This document shows, in pieces, positions 6,342 to 6,854 of a stretch of 6,854 bases of DNA. The position numbers were made by a program, and so were the translations under genes. This stretch comes from Gammaproteobacteria bacterium RIFCSPLOWO2_02_FULL_56_15. Lineage in GTDB: Bacteria > Pseudomonadota > Gammaproteobacteria > Eutrophobiales > Eutrophobiaceae. The notes below the pieces were generated by a model, which worked only from the letters and a program-made list of their open reading frames with translations, was not told the origin of the DNA and searched no databases. The DNA lies in assembly GCA_001801825.1 (NCBI GenBank), contig MGYR01000202.1, positions 1 to 6,854 on the forward strand. The letters are read 5' to 3'. How positions within the stretch are numbered: position 1 is the first letter of the stretch; every line of letters starts with the position of its first letter.

Positions 6342-6854
6342 ATGAATCGAAACATCAGAATCGTCGGATTACTATTCTGTCTTGGAGTATTCTGCTGGGG
6401 AACGGCCCAGGCCGCCGCAGACAGTGGATTTCAGACAGCCCTGGCCTCGCCCGATCGGCCCGCGGAGGACAAGGCCCGGGACGCCGCGCGCAAACCGGTG
6501 GAAGTTGTCGAATTCCTGGGTATCGACTCCGGGATGACCGTGATTGACGTTCTGGCCGGCGGCGGCTGGTTTACCGAGGTCCTGTCCGGCGCGGTCGGCA
6601 GTACCGGCCGGGTCATTTCCCAAGTAGGGCCGAGGATGCTGCAGATGCAGGGTGGCGCGGCGGCCGAGGCCGCGAAAAAACGCGCCGAACGGCTTGGCAA
6701 TGTTGAGGTGAGTTTCGAGAATATCGATGCCCTGGGCCTCAACGCCACCGCGGATGCCGCGGTTACTGCGATGAACCTCCATGACGTATACAATTTCGGC
6801 GGTGAGGAGGCGGCACTGAACTTCGTCAAGGGAGTATTCGCAGCCCTCAAGCCG
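6342..6854 (+). CDS. Exported class I methyltransferase-like protein, 3' end cut by window edge
   Basis: An open frame of 171 codons begins at ATG 6342 with GGAG nine bases upstream and continues past the window end. Seen: a Sec-type signal with R3/R6 in the basic start, a hydrophobic core at about 8-20 and TAQA before a likely cut near residue 24. A Rossmann-like region follows, with motif I VIDVLAGGGWFTE (67-79), a position for the acidic end of strand 2 occupied by SQVGP (93-97), and DAAVTAMNLHD (138-148) as the strand-4 region. The segment LASPDRPAEDKARD (34-47) precedes the fold and, from memory, is typical of a proteobacterial group of exported proteins annotated as SAM-dependent methyltransferases. 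Their substrate is unknown, and SAM is not known to be supplied to the periplasm. A possible -10, TATCAT at 6289-6294, has no clear -35. The gene follows the candidate gst terminator, so it is probably transcribed separately. Confidence 0.88.
   Translation, partial: MNRNIRIVGLLFCLGVFCWGTAQAAADSGFQTALASPDRPAEDKARDAARKPVEVVEFLGIDSGMTVIDVLAGGGWFTEVLSGAVGSTGRVISQVGPRMLQMQGGAAAEAAKKRAERLGNVEVSFENIDALGLNATADAAVTAMNLHDVYNFGGEEAALNFVKGVFAALKP

Noticed and set aside
6338..6547. A 69-codon plus-strand frame starting at GTG 6338
   Set aside because: It overlaps the start of the methyltransferase-like gene in another frame. ATG 6342 has a well-placed GGAG, a signal peptide and recognisable motifs.

Overview
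The window is GC-rich, densely coded chromosomal DNA from a Gram-negative bacterium, most likely a gammaproteobacterium. The evidence for this is an MsbA-type lipid A exporter close to the E. coli protein in length and motifs, several Sec or Tat export signals, and a bacterial glutathione S-transferase. The assignment is an inference from gene content; no rRNA or tRNA gene is present to confirm it. There is no insertion sequence, CRISPR array or phage gene, and no gap between genes exceeds about 240 bases.

Layout. Bases 1-4283 carry three genes on the minus strand, in transcription order: an MsbA-type ABC exporter (4283-2508), an exported protein with two glyoxalase/VOC domains (2439-1324), and a form IV RuBisCO-like protein (RLP, 1278 to beyond base 1). 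The gaps are 68 and 45 bases, so an operon is possible but not shown. A 243-base divergent region (4284-4526) separates msbA from a stand-alone ParA-type ATPase on the plus strand (4527-5165). This ATPase converges with a minus-strand gene for an 81-residue protein (5444-5199) that has a twin-arginine signal and a hydrophobic C-terminal tail. A compact divergent promoter region with a perfect 12-base palindrome lies between that gene and a plus-strand glutathione S-transferase (5535-6182). After a candidate terminator, a plus-strand gene for an exported methyltransferase-like protein begins at 6342 and runs off the right edge.

How the genes relate. No single pathway joins them. The clearest points of interest are the RLP, which keeps the RuBisCO fold signatures but has substitutions at several catalytic positions; its export-signal-bearing VOC neighbour, whose two domains have each lost a different metal-ligand position; the predicted Tat-exported tail-anchored miniprotein; and the palindrome placed exactly in that gene's promoter spacer. 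No complete new multi-gene system can be demonstrated from this window alone.
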